64,000 bases of DNA from Streptomyces sp. NBC_00358 (GCF_036099295.1 NZ_CP107976.1:8804001-8868000); one strand, 5' to 3'. Positions 9,568 through 17,296 are shown, counted from the stretch's first letter. The notes: generated by a model from the sequence alone, not told the origin. Numbers and translations: made by a program.

Positions 9568-10119
9568 ATGTCCGTTTCCACGTCTGTCACGGTCCGCCGT
9601 ATGGTGGCCGCGGCCCTCGCGGCCGGCGCAATGGTCGGCTCGGCCACCGTGTCCGCCTCCGCCGCTGAGCCGCGTGCCGAGCGCACGCACGTAGCGATCA
9701 GCAGGGTCCAGGCCGACGCGCCGGGCTTCAACGACCGTTCGAGCCGTTCGCTGAACGCGGAGTGGGTGGAGATCACCAACTCCGCGCGCCGTGGCGTGAA
9801 CCTGAACGGCTGGACGCTGTCGGACAAGGACGGCAACCGCTACACCTTCCGGCACTACACCCTGGCCGGCCGTTCCACCGTCCGTATCCACACGGGCTTC
9901 GGCCGTGACACCAACCGGGACCTCTTCCAGGACCGCCGCAACGAGGTGTGGGACAACCACTCCGACGTCGCCACCCTGAAGAACGACCATGGCCGCTTCG
10001 TCGACAGCGTCTCCTGGGGCCGGGGTCACGGTGACAACCGCGGTCACGGTGACAACCGGGGTCACGGTGACAACCGGGGTCACGGCGACAACCACGGCGG
10101 CGGGCACCACGGTCACTGA
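9568..10119 (+). CDS. Secreted lamin-tail domain (LTD) protein with GHGDNR repeats
   Basis: 183 residues. A Sec signal peptide (hydrophobic residues about 10-30, ending ASA-AEP) is followed by a lamin-tail domain (WVEITNSARRGVNLNGWTL, then a beta-rich core). The C-terminus is low complexity: four perfect or near-perfect GHGDNR hexapeptides, then GGGHHGH. The LTD fold is found in extracellular bacterial nucleases and surface proteins; here it stands alone. The His-rich tail could bind metal, which is speculation. GAGGAG lies just before the start. It is convergent with the UbiA gene across a strong hairpin. Confidence 0.9.
   Translation: MSVSTSVTVRRMVAAALAAGAMVGSATVSASAAEPRAERTHVAISRVQADAPGFNDRSSRSLNAEWVEITNSARRGVNLNGWTLSDKDGNRYTFRHYTLAGRSTVRIHTGFGRDTNRDLFQDRRNEVWDNHSDVATLKNDHGRFVDSVSWGRGHGDNRGHGDNRGHGDNRGHGDNHGGGHHGH
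10024..10095 (+). repeat. Four 18-bp tandem repeats encoding GHGDNR
   Basis: Head-to-tail 18-base units within the coding sequence, nearly identical at the DNA level, so copy number could change by slippage without a frameshift. Confidence 0.95.
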
Positions 10120-10226
10120 ACATCCCCTGACGGCACGCCTGTTGCCGCACGGAGGTGAGACGACCGGCTGAGGGCCGGGCACAGCCGGCCCCGTGATCAC
10201 GTGGCCTCTTGAACGGTCGTACCGAG

Positions 10227-10256
10227 GAAGACCCGCACCGCACGGTGCGGGTCTTC
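10227..10256. terminator. Bidirectional terminator hairpin
   Basis: Perfect 14-bp inverted repeat with a 2-base centre, so the real loop is probably 4-6 bases. It lies between the convergent LTD and UbiA genes and has short T/A-containing ends on both sides. Confidence 0.75.
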
Positions 10257-10321
10257 TGCGTCCGACGGGGGCGGTCCTTCCTCACCGGTCGGCCCGGCAC
10301 AGCGCTTCGACGTCCCACGAC

Positions 10322-11200
10322 TCACGGCGACCCCGGTCCGATCCCGAGACCGCTGAGCAGCAAGGTCACGTCCACCGCCGCGACCACCACCGCCGTCGCG
10401 AACGCCAGCCGCTCCCGGCGGCGCCCCAGCACCGTCCCCGTCACCGCGACCACGAGGACCAGCCCCAGCGCCGCCACCTCGCGCCTGCCCGGCGGTCCCG
10501 CGGGCCCCAGCGCCAGCAGCGCCGACGCGATCACCAGAGGCACCGGAAGCAGCAGTCGCGCACGATCCGGGCCCAGCCGCTGCGGCCACCCCCGTACCCC
10601 CATGGCCAGATCTCCGCGGATGTCCGGCAGGACATCGCCCAGATGCGCCCCGACACCCAGCAGCGCCCCCGCGCCGAGCACCCACCAGGCCGGCCACGGA
10701 CGGCCCGGCAGCCCGAGCGCCACGAACGCCGGGAGCGCGGCGAACGCCAGCGCGTAGGGCACCCAGGACCAACGGGTGGCCTTGAGGCGCAGGTTGTACG
10801 CCCACCCCGCACCGACCGCGGCCACATGGACGACGCCGGCCCAGGGGCCGTAGAGGAGCGAGAGCGGCACGCACAGGGCCAGCGCCGCGTACGCCGCGGC
10901 CCACACCTGACGCACGCCGATCGCGCCGTCCACGACGGGCTTGCCACGGCGGCCCGCCGCGAAGTCCCGGCGCGCGTCGAAGGCGTCGTTGCACCAGCCG
11001 ACCGACAACTGCCCCGTCATGACGGCGGCGCCGACCAGGACACACCCCCCGGTTCCCCTGCCGGCGATGACCGACAGCGCCGCCGCCAGCGAGGTGACGG
11101 CGGCGACGGGCCCGGGATGGCACGCCCGGACCAGCCCACCGATCCGGCCGCTTCCAGGTACCGCGGTGCCACCGGTCGTCGAGTGCTCGGGAGTACCCAC
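10322..11200 (-). CDS. UbiA-family aromatic prenyltransferase (AgqD-like)
   Basis: 292-residue integral membrane protein with about eight hydrophobic segments and both Mg-diphosphate motifs in variant form: NDAFDARRD near the N-terminus and DVLPDIRGD in the second half. The family transfers prenyl groups from polyprenyl diphosphates to aromatic acceptors. It is divergent from a type III PKS operon. In Actinoplanes an equivalent enzyme (AgqD) prenylates the alkylated phenol made by the neighbouring type III PKS, so the same role is inferred here. The GTG start is tentative; an in-frame GTG about 27 bases upstream is possible. Confidence 0.88.
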   Translation of the reverse strand: MGTPEHSTTGGTAVPGSGRIGGLVRACHPGPVAAVTSLAAALSVIAGRGTGGCVLVGAAVMTGQLSVGWCNDAFDARRDFAAGRRGKPVVDGAIGVRQVWAAAYAALALCVPLSLLYGPWAGVVHVAAVGAGWAYNLRLKATRWSWVPYALAFAALPAFVALGLPGRPWPAWWVLGAGALLGVGAHLGDVLPDIRGDLAMGVRGWPQRLGPDRARLLLPVPLVIASALLALGPAGPPGRREVAALGLVLVVAVTGTVLGRRRERLAFATAVVVAAVDVTLLLSGLGIGPGSP

Positions 11201-11343
11201 TCGGCGATGGTAGGAGGCCTCGTGCACCCGGCCGGAGCGCGCCACGGGACGAACGGCCGGATGGGCGATCCCTGGTGACGAAGTGCCGGTCCGGGGAAGG
11301 CCTGATGGGCAGCACACCCCAGTCGGTTTCGGACGGGAGCCCT
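11201..11343. promoter_or_regulatory. Divergent promoter region between UbiA and PKS genes
   Basis: Intergenic segment that must carry promoters for both the prenyltransferase and the PKS operon. I see no clear -35/-10 pair. An in-frame ATG at 11305 with GGGGAAGG upstream is an alternative PKS start. Confidence 0.4.
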
Positions 11344-12402
11344 ATGACGCGGATCGCCGCCGTTCACGGTGCCCTCGCGCCGCACCGCCACGACCAGTGC
11401 GAGATCACGGACATGGTGGCCCGCACCTGTCTGCCCGCGGGCACCGAGCGCGGTGTGCTCGACCGGCTGCACCGCGGTGCCAGGGTCATTGCACGCCATA
11501 TGACGCTGCCGCTCGAACGGTACGAGGTGCTGGACGGCTTCGGCGCCGCGAACGACGTCTTCATCCAGGCCGCCACGGACATGGGGGCCAAGGCCGTCCG
11601 AGAGGCGTTGCGCCTGGCCGGGCTGTCCGCGACGGACGTGGACATGCTGATCTTCACCTCGGTCACGGGCATCGCGGCGCCCTCCATCGACGCCCGGGTG
11701 GCGGGCCGCCTCGGACTGCGGCCCGACGTCAAGAGACTGCCGATGTTCGGCCTGGGCTGTGCCGGAGGCGCGGCGGGACTGTCCCGAGCGCACGACTATC
11801 TGCTGGGCCGGCCCGACCAGGTGGCCGTGCTGCTGTCGGTCGAACTGTGCTCGCTCACGTTCCAGCGCGACGACGCCTCCCTCGCCAACATGGTCGCCAC
11901 CGGGCTGTTCGGCGACGGAGCCGCGGCGGTGGTGGCCTGCGGTGCGCGCCGCGACGGCGAAGCCGGCGGCCCCACGATCGTGGACACGCGCAGCCGGCTG
12001 TATCCCGAGAGCGGCCGCGTCATGGGCTGGGAGATCAGGAGTTCGGGCTTCCAGGTCGTACTGGATCCGGAGATCCCCGACGTGGTGCGCCGTCATCTCG
12101 CCGATGACGTCGAGGGGTTCCTGGGCGACCACGGTCTGAAACCGAAGGACGTGAGCGCCTGGGTGTGCCACCCCGGTGGCCCCAGGGTCCTGGAGGCCGT
12201 CGGTGAAGCCCTCGACCTGCCCGACGGGGCCCTCGATGTGACCTGGCGTCATCTGGCGGACGTGGGCAACCTCTCCTCGTCGTCCGTGCTGCACGTGCTG
12301 CGCGACACCCTGGCCACCCGCCGCCCGCCCGCCGGTACGCCGGGTCTGCTGCTGGCGATGGGGCCGGGCTTCGCCTGCGAGCTGGTGCTGCTGCGCTGGT
12401 AG
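11344..12402 (+). CDS. Type III polyketide synthase (alkylresorcinol/phenolic lipid type)
   Basis: 352 residues with the full chalcone-synthase-fold triad: C139 in FGLGCAGGAAG, H276 in VCHPGGP and N309 in GNLSSSSVLHVL. The enzyme condenses malonyl units onto a fatty acyl starter and cyclises the chain. With the following methyltransferase and flavin monooxygenase it matches the srsABC order of Streptomyces griseus, which makes alkylresorcinol-derived phenolic quinone lipids. The ATG with GGGAG before it is preferred; ATG 11305 would add 13 residues. It is the first gene of a three-gene operon. Product ring and chain length cannot be read from sequence. Confidence 0.93.
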   Translation: MTRIAAVHGALAPHRHDQCEITDMVARTCLPAGTERGVLDRLHRGARVIARHMTLPLERYEVLDGFGAANDVFIQAATDMGAKAVREALRLAGLSATDVDMLIFTSVTGIAAPSIDARVAGRLGLRPDVKRLPMFGLGCAGGAAGLSRAHDYLLGRPDQVAVLLSVELCSLTFQRDDASLANMVATGLFGDGAAAVVACGARRDGEAGGPTIVDTRSRLYPESGRVMGWEIRSSGFQVVLDPEIPDVVRRHLADDVEGFLGDHGLKPKDVSAWVCHPGGPRVLEAVGEALDLPDGALDVTWRHLADVGNLSSSSVLHVLRDTLATRRPPAGTPGLLLAMGPGFACELVLLRW

Positions 12403-12424
12403 GCCGCCCGGCGAGCGACCGGGA

Positions 12425-12469
12425 GCGGCAGGAGAGGGAACGGCAGGAGAGGGAACGGCGGGAGACGGA
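12425..12469 (+). repeat. Three 15-bp repeats containing Shine-Dalgarno-like cores, before the methyltransferase
   Basis: Three 15-base units (acggcaggagaggga type) end four bases before the methyltransferase ATG. Each carries GGAG, so several ribosome-docking sites are lined up ahead of one start. Confidence 0.9.
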
Positions 12470-12472
12470 CAC

Positions 12473-13009
12473 ATGATCTGGTACGGACTGCTGGTGGCCG
12501 CCGTCGCCGCCGAACGGGTCGGCGAACTCGTCGTGGCCCGCCGCAACGAACGGTGGAGCCTCGCTCGCGGCGCGATCGAGGCGGGCCGGGGCCACTATCC
12601 GGCGATGGTCGCCCTGCACACCGCCCTGCTGATCGGCTGCCTGGTCGAGGTGGGACTGGCCGACCGGCCGTTCCTCCCGGCCCTCGCCTGGCCGATGCTG
12701 GCCGTGCTGGCCGGCGCCCAGGCGCTGCGCTGGTGGTGCATCCTCACCCTGGGGCCCCGCTGGAACACGCGGGTGATCGTCGTGCCCGGCCTGCCCCTGG
12801 TGGCCCGTGGCCCCTACCGGGTACTGCGTCACCCGAACTACGTGGCCGTCGTCGCGGAGGGGGTGGCGCTGCCGCTGGTGCACACCGCCTGGGTCACCGC
12901 GATCCTGTTCACGCTGGCCGACGCGGCCTTGCTGACCGTGCGCATCCGGTGCGAGAACCGGGCTCTGGACGCCGTGACGACCCCCTCGTTGACGTCCGCT
13001 CCGGCGTGA
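12473..13009 (+). CDS. Isoprenylcysteine-carboxyl-methyltransferase-like O-methyltransferase (SrsB-like)
   Basis: 178-residue integral membrane protein with the ICMT/PEMT C-terminal signature GPYRVLRHPNYVAV, which binds S-adenosylmethionine at the membrane. In phenolic-lipid operons this family methylates a hydroxyl of the alkylresorcinol made by the adjacent type III PKS. Its stop overlaps the start of the FAD monooxygenase (GTGA), indicating coupled translation. Confidence 0.9.
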   Translation: MIWYGLLVAAVAAERVGELVVARRNERWSLARGAIEAGRGHYPAMVALHTALLIGCLVEVGLADRPFLPALAWPMLAVLAGAQALRWWCILTLGPRWNTRVIVVPGLPLVARGPYRVLRHPNYVAVVAEGVALPLVHTAWVTAILFTLADAALLTVRIRCENRALDAVTTPSLTSAPA

Positions 13010-14019
13010 TCGACGTCCTGGTGGCCGGTGGCGGCCCGGCCGGTCTGGCCGCCGCGGTCCACAGCGCGCTGGCGGGCCTGGAGACCGTGGTCGTCGAGCC
13101 ACGGACGGCACCCGTGGACAAGGCCTGCGGGGAGGGTGTCATGCCCAGTGGCGTCGCCGCGTTGCGGGCCCTGGGCGTCGAGCCCACCGGCAGGGAATTG
13201 CTCGGCATCCGCTACGTGGACGGCGCGGCCCGAGCCGAAGCGCCCTTCCGCGGCGACAGCGGGCTCGGAATCCGCCGTACGGCACTCCACGCCGCCCTGC
13301 ACCGGCGTGCTCTCGGCCTCGGCGTGCGGATCGTGTCCGGCAAGGCGGGGGAGGTGCGACAGACCACGGACAGCGTCACCGCCGCGGGGCTCACGGCACG
13401 CTGGCTGATCGCCGCCGACGGCCTGCACTCCGCCGTCCGCCGCGGACTGGGGCTGGAGCTGCCGAGCGCCGCACACCGTCGCTACGGACTGCGCAGGCAC
13501 TACCGGGTCGAGCCGTGGACGGACTTCGTGGAGGTCCATTGGTCGGGGACCGGCGAGGCCTATGTGACACCCGTGGCGGACGACCTGGTGGGGGTCGCGG
13601 TCCTGAGCCGCGTGCGGCGCGGATACGACGAGCATCTTGCCGATTTCCCGGCGCTCACCGCGTCACTGCGCGGGACCGCGGCGACCGAGGTGCGGGGCGC
13701 GGGGCCGCTGCGGCAACGGGTGCGCCGCCGGGTCGCCGGACGCGTCCTGCTCGTCGGTGACGCGGCGGGCTACGTGGACGCCCTCACCGGCGAGGGCATC
13801 GCCCTCGGGCTGGCGACGGCCGGGGCCGCCGTCCGCTGTCTCGCGGCGGGACGCGCGGAGGACTACGAGCGGCAGTGGTCGCTGCTGACACGCCGCCATC
13901 GGCTGCTGACCGGAGCCCTGCTGACCGCGAGCCGCCGCCCCGGCACCGCCCGTCTGATCGTCCCGCTGGCGTCCCGGATGCCTCCGGTGTTCGCGGCCGC
14001 CGTCCGCGCCCTGCAATAG
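13006..14019 (+). CDS. FAD-dependent monooxygenase (SrsC-like), phenolic lipid hydroxylation
   Basis: 337 residues. The N-terminal dinucleotide-binding motif VAGGGPAGLAAAVHSA begins directly after the start, and the second FAD motif is GDAAGYVDALTGEGI. This is the geranylgeranyl-reductase/PHBH-like flavoprotein group. In srs-type operons it hydroxylates the methylated alkylresorcinol, which can then oxidise to a quinone. The GTG start overlaps the preceding stop by four bases. It is the last gene of the operon. Confidence 0.9.
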   Translation: MIDVLVAGGGPAGLAAAVHSALAGLETVVVEPRTAPVDKACGEGVMPSGVAALRALGVEPTGRELLGIRYVDGAARAEAPFRGDSGLGIRRTALHAALHRRALGLGVRIVSGKAGEVRQTTDSVTAAGLTARWLIAADGLHSAVRRGLGLELPSAAHRRYGLRRHYRVEPWTDFVEVHWSGTGEAYVTPVADDLVGVAVLSRVRRGYDEHLADFPALTASLRGTAATEVRGAGPLRQRVRRRVAGRVLLVGDAAGYVDALTGEGIALGLATAGAAVRCLAAGRAEDYERQWSLLTRRHRLLTGALLTASRRPGTARLIVPLASRMPPVFAAAVRALQ

Positions 14020-14187
14020 GGCGTACGGCGAGGTGATGCCGTGTGCTCGTTCGCGACCCGCGTGGTGAGGCGAGTTCTCCGTTCGACCGGAGACCTGTTC
14101 CGGCGGGGTCGATCGCACCGGCATCAGCGTCGCCGAGAAGGGTACTTGCGCCTCACGCCACGCCCCGCGCGAGGAAGTGAGGACGCC

Positions 14188-14493
14188 TTGAACGAGAGTC
14201 ACCCGGACGGCCCTGAGCCCCGTGGTGGGCCGACACCGAAGCCCGTACCCAGGGATCCGCCCGATCAGCAGGCCGCACCCGGCGAAGACCCGTGGGACGC
14301 GGTCGGCGTACCCGAGCGGTGGGCCGAGGACGACGGGCCCGAGCCCGGGAATCCCGGTGCGGTGGGCTCCGAGGGGGGCCTCCCGGACCCGGGGATCCCC
14401 GACACGGACGAGGCAGGCACCGGCCGGAGAGGTGTCCCGAACTCCGGCAGCCACCGCCCGGAGCATCCCGTGCCCGACGAGTCGTCCGCCTGA
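14188..14493 (+). CDS. Small Pro/Gly/Asp-rich, probably disordered protein
   Basis: About 101 residues from a TTG preceded by GAGGAAGTGAGG. The sequence is rich in P, G, D and E with no hydrophobic core or recognisable domain (DPWDAVGVPERWAEDDGPE is its most ordered-looking part). Codon bias looks coding. Function unknown; the start and even the gene itself are moderately uncertain. Confidence 0.5.
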   Translation: MNESHPDGPEPRGGPTPKPVPRDPPDQQAAPGEDPWDAVGVPERWAEDDGPEPGNPGAVGSEGGLPDPGIPDTDEAGTGRRGVPNSGSHRPEHPVPDESSA

Positions 14494-14730
14494 CGCGCCG
14501 GCGTGCCGTGGGAGGCCGACCGGGTGAGGCTGGGACGGCACGCGACCACGGCGAGAGGTGCCGAGACCGTGGCTCCGGGCGGCGGACCGGGCCGGCCGGC
14601 CGCCGTGGCGGGCGGGCTCGCGCCGCTCGCGGATCCGGTCCGCACCCGCGTCGGGTCCTCATGGCGGGCAGCGCCTGCGCCGAGGAGCCCGCGCACACCG
14701 TCGTACCCCAGCGGAAAGGAGAGTGATCCG

Positions 14731-15075
14731 ATGGCCACCGTGTCTCTCACCGGAGGGTCCGAGGAGGACGTCGCCACCGTGTTCGGCGTCCTGCGGACGG
14801 CGTTCCCGACCGACCGGACGGCCGACGACGTTCCTCACGAGCAGCCGGGCGACCGCCCGCCCGTGTGGAGCGCGGACTTCGACCCGACCGAGGAACGGAT
14901 ACCGACCGGCCCCACCCCCTTGGAGGGATCGGTCAGCGCCACGTTGCAGGGCGGCTACGTCGCCGTGGACCGGCTCCGCGAGGCCCTGAGCGGCTCGTTC
15001 GCGGTCCAGGAACAGGGGACGGCGTCCGGAGACCAGGAGAAGGAGGTCGACCTGAGACTCCGGACGCGGGGCTAG
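14731..15075 (+). CDS. Conserved-type small hypothetical protein
   Basis: 114-residue acidic soluble protein with GGAAAGGAGAG before the ATG. No motif is recognised. Its C-terminal half (ATLQGGYVAVDRLREALSG) looks folded, while the end is charged (KEVDLRLRTRG). It lies upstream of the DUF3618 region with two inverted repeats after its stop. Confidence 0.7.
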   Translation: MATVSLTGGSEEDVATVFGVLRTAFPTDRTADDVPHEQPGDRPPVWSADFDPTEERIPTGPTPLEGSVSATLQGGYVAVDRLREALSGSFAVQEQGTASGDQEKEVDLRLRTRG

Positions 15076-15081
15076 AGAGGC

Positions 15082-15110
15082 GGTGGACCTTGGGCGTAGG
15101 GGAGTCCACC
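15082..15110 (+). terminator. Inverted repeat after the 114-residue gene
   Basis: GGTGGAC and GTCCACC pair across 15 bases, starting seven bases after the stop codon. It is a possible weak terminator. Confidence 0.4.
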
Positions 15111-15116
15111 GAGTTG

Positions 15117-15205
15117 GGTCGGTAGGGCGGCGCCGCCCTACCGAGCAGGCGATGGAGAACGTGAAGGCCGATGTGGCCGAGATCAGGAGGAGTGCCCACC
15201 GATGA
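15117..15205 (+). pseudogene. Remnant of a phage-holin-family gene C-terminus
   Basis: Open in frame as VGRRRPTEQAMENVKADVA followed by EIRRSAHR and a stop overlapping the DUF3618 start. In Streptomyces, holin-superfamily III membrane proteins commonly precede DUF3618 genes and end in a similar KADV...AHR tail. Only the tail is present here and the membrane domain is missing. The homology is judged from memory of the family pattern. Confidence 0.4.
15119..15144. repeat. Perfect 26-bp palindrome upstream of DUF3618
   Basis: A 13-base arm (tcggtagggcggc) is followed directly by its exact complement. It has no spacer and lies about 58 bases before the DUF3618 start, so it could be an operator for a dimeric regulator or a hairpin. 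Confidence 0.85.
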
Positions 15206-15705
15206 GTGAGAGGTCGAACGACGAGCAGGCCGCGGCCACGCCCGCCGAGGTGCGGGAGCAGGTCGAACGGACCCGCGCGGAACTCGGGGAGACGGTCCAG
15301 GCCCTGGCCGACAAGGCCGATGTGAAGGCCCGGGCCAAGGAGAAGACCGCCGAGGTCAGGGAGAGGACCGCCGAAGTCGCGGAGCAGGCCGCGGCGAAGG
15401 CGGGCGAGCTGAAGGCCAAGGCGGCCAAGGCCGCCCACTCGGTGCAGGAGAAGGTGCCCGACCCGGTCAAGGACAAGGCCGCCCAGGCCGCCGGGCAGGT
15501 TCGGGACAAAGCCGCGCAGGCCGGCGGCCAGGTTCGGGACAAGGCCGCGCAGGCGGGCGGCGTGTGGGAGGAGAAGGCGCCCGAGCCCTTGCGGCAGCAC
15601 GCGGCCCAAGGCGCGCGCTTGGCAAGGGAGAACCGCGCCCTGATCGTGGCGGCCGTGGGTGCCGTCGCGGTCGTGTGGCTGGTGTCGCGCCACCGCAAGG
15701 GGTGA
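15202..15705 (+). CDS. DUF3618 membrane-anchored coiled-coil protein
   Basis: 167 residues. An N-terminal DUF3618 segment (VREQVERTRAELGETVQALA) is followed by a long Ala/Lys-rich helix with KDKAAQAAGQ / RDKAAQAGGQV repeats, and a C-terminal transmembrane helix (LIVAAVGAVAVVWLV) with a short basic tail. It is likely a tail-anchored membrane stress protein. GGAGGAG precedes the ATG. The holin-family partner usually found upstream is reduced to a fragment here. Confidence 0.88.
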   Translation: MSERSNDEQAAATPAEVREQVERTRAELGETVQALADKADVKARAKEKTAEVRERTAEVAEQAAAKAGELKAKAAKAAHSVQEKVPDPVKDKAAQAAGQVRDKAAQAGGQVRDKAAQAGGVWEEKAPEPLRQHAAQGARLARENRALIVAAVGAVAVVWLVSRHRKG

Positions 15706-15966
15706 GGAGCGGGAGTCGTGGCGCGCCGCGCCCGGTGGCTCCGCCGCGCGGTGTCGCCCGCCGGTCCGCGGCCGGGAACCCGTGGAAGGAGGGAGGTCCC
15801 CGGCCCTCATGGGACGGGGACCTCCGCCGTCGCCCCCGTGCGGCCGGCACGGCGGCGGTCCCTGGCCCGTGGCGACGGAGGGCCGGGGCAGCCGTGAGAC
15901 CGCGGGCCCTCGGGGTACTCGTGCCCCGTACGAGCCCGAGCCGGCCGGACCAGGAAGGGACCCGTC

Positions 15967-16293
15967 ATGCCCGCAGGATCGAACAGGAAACGAGAGCGGC
16001 AGTACGAGCACATCAAGGAGAGCGCGCGGGAACGCGGAGAGTCCACGAGCCGGGCGAAGGAGATCGCGGCGCGCACCGTGAACAAGGAGCGGGCGAGGGC
16101 CGGAGAGTCGAGGACCGCCAGTGACGCGTCCCTGCGCGACCCGAAGTCGGCGTCGCAGCGGGGCGGGCTGCGCTCGCACTCCGGAGCGCAAGGGCCCACC
16201 AAGGACCAGTTGTACGAGGAGGCCAGGAAGCGCAAGGTCCACGGCCGCTCCTCGATGAACAAGCAGCAGCTGAAGAACGCGCTGGGCCGCTGA
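15967..16293 (+). CDS. Small basic protein, so-called plasmid stabilization protein with Rho-N/SAP-like tail
   Basis: 108 residues, highly charged (opening MPAGSNRKRERQYEHIKES), with a C-terminal helical segment LYEEARKRKVHGRSSMNKQQ then LKNALGR that resembles the Rho N-terminal/SAP nucleic-acid-binding motif. Homologues in Streptomyces are often labelled plasmid stabilization protein although they are chromosomal. GGAAGGGACC precedes the start. A role in nucleic-acid or stress biology is inferred only. Confidence 0.75.
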   Translation: MPAGSNRKRERQYEHIKESARERGESTSRAKEIAARTVNKERARAGESRTASDASLRDPKSASQRGGLRSHSGAQGPTKDQLYEEARKRKVHGRSSMNKQQLKNALGR

Positions 16294-16392
16294 CCCCGGT
16301 GGGACAGCGGCCCGGGTGAGACGGCCCTCGTGGCCGGCCCACCCGTGAGGCTGCCCGACGGCACGGTCCTCGCCTGCGGGGGCGTCGTGGAG

Positions 16393-16482
16393 TCAGCGGT
16401 TGCGGATGGCGCTGGTGGTGAAGAATCCGGTTGCCGCGGCGGCGACGAGAGCGCAGACGGACAACAGCATGGTTCGGCGCAT
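16393..16482 (-). CDS. 29-residue single-span membrane peptide
   Basis: MRRTMLLSVCALVAAAATGF followed by FTTSAIRNR: a basic start, one hydrophobic helix and a short basic end. GAGAGGA is placed eight bases before the ATG, supporting translation. It could be a small membrane protein or a degenerate signal peptide. Function unknown. Confidence 0.5.
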   Translation of the reverse strand: MRRTMLLSVCALVAAAATGFFTTSAIRNR

Positions 16483-16648
16483 GGGACGTCCTCTCGGGAT
16501 GATCGTGGGTGGGCAGGCAGGATGCACAACGCCGGTCATGCCTTCGAGGGCTCGCAGCCGTCCCCTACGCCACCCGCATGGACGATCGGGGCCGGGCGAG
16601 GGCGGCGCGACAGGGAAGAGCGACAGGGAAGCGCGCACCCCGCGCGCG

Positions 16649-16666
16649 TGGTAACGGCTGTTACCA
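16649..16666. promoter_or_regulatory. Candidate operator of the toxin-antitoxin operon
   Basis: TGGTAAC and GTTACCA form a perfect inverted repeat around a 4-base spacer, ending eight bases before the antitoxin start. This is the usual place for antitoxin autoregulation. Confidence 0.55.
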
Positions 16667-16673
16667 TGCCGGT

Positions 16674-16919
16674 ATGGCGAGGACACAAGTAGGCGCGAGG
16701 ATCGACGAGGACGTCCTGGAGCTCGCCAGGGCCAGGGCCAAGGACCGCGGGCAGAGCGTCGGTGAATACCTCTCCCAGCTCGTGCTGGAGGACGCCGACG
16801 GCCTGCGCGCCCGCGGCCTGGACGCGGCCCGCCGCTTCCTCGACGAGCACCAGGACGTGTTCGACGAGGCCGAGACCGAAGACCTCGGGCGCGCCGCCCG
16901 GGAGGCGCACGCAGCGTGA
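16674..16919 (+). CDS. Antitoxin-like protein with ribbon-helix-helix-type N-terminus
   Basis: 81 residues. The N-terminus ARTQVGARIDEDVLELARAR resembles a beta-strand plus helices of RHH/Arc-type DNA-binding antitoxins, and the acidic C-terminus would bind the toxin. Its stop overlaps the toxin start (TGATG). A palindrome sits just upstream. The antitoxin role is inferred from operon position and size. Confidence 0.75.
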   Translation: MARTQVGARIDEDVLELARARAKDRGQSVGEYLSQLVLEDADGLRARGLDAARRFLDEHQDVFDEAETEDLGRAAREAHAA

Positions 16920-17296
16920 TGGACCTGCACATCGACGTCCCCTGGATCCTGCAGGTCGCCGAGATCGCCGGAGCGGGTGATCCGGCCCCCGACGACTACG
17001 GGGTGCCGGTGGCCGCGGTCGCCTGTCACCAGGCGCGACTGCTGGAGCAGCCCGTGTACGACGGCGTCTACGCCCGCGCCGCCGCCCTGGTGCACGTACT
17101 GGGCCGGTGCCGGTGGCTGGAGCGCTCCAACATGGCCGTCGCGGCGGCCACGGGTGTGATGTATCTGGAGGCCTCGGGCATCCCGGTGAAGCCCACCCGG
17201 GACGACGCCGTCGCGCTGCGCGATCTGCTCCGCGACCCCGCCTGCACCGCCGCGAGGATCGCCGAGCTGCTGCGTTCCTGGCCCGCGGTCACCTGA
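16919..17296 (+). CDS. Doc/Fic-family toxin-like protein with degenerate Fic motif
   Basis: 125 residues, the length of Doc-type toxins, opening MDLHIDVPWILQVAEIA. The region corresponding to the Fic helix reads ALVHVLGRCRWLERSN rather than HxFx(D/E)GNGR, so the canonical catalytic signature is not intact. Members labelled Fic-family toxin component in Streptomyces look similar. It is co-translated with the antitoxin. It may be active by another route or inactive; AMPylation/phosphorylation should not be assumed. Confidence 0.7.
   Translation: MDLHIDVPWILQVAEIAGAGDPAPDDYGVPVAAVACHQARLLEQPVYDGVYARAAALVHVLGRCRWLERSNMAVAAATGVMYLEASGIPVKPTRDDAVALRDLLRDPACTAARIAELLRSWPAVT

Noticed and set aside
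12553..13005. Upstream extension of the FAD monooxygenase reading frame across the methyltransferase gene
   Set aside because: The dinucleotide-binding motif begins right after the GTG at 13006 and the upstream codons are an out-of-frame reading of the methyltransferase.
14659..16242. 527-codon minus-strand frame over the DUF3618 and plasmid-stabilization-like genes
   Set aside because: Shadow of plus-strand genes that have good ribosome sites and known domains; its leucine/glycine repeats mirror the Ala/Lys helix of DUF3618.
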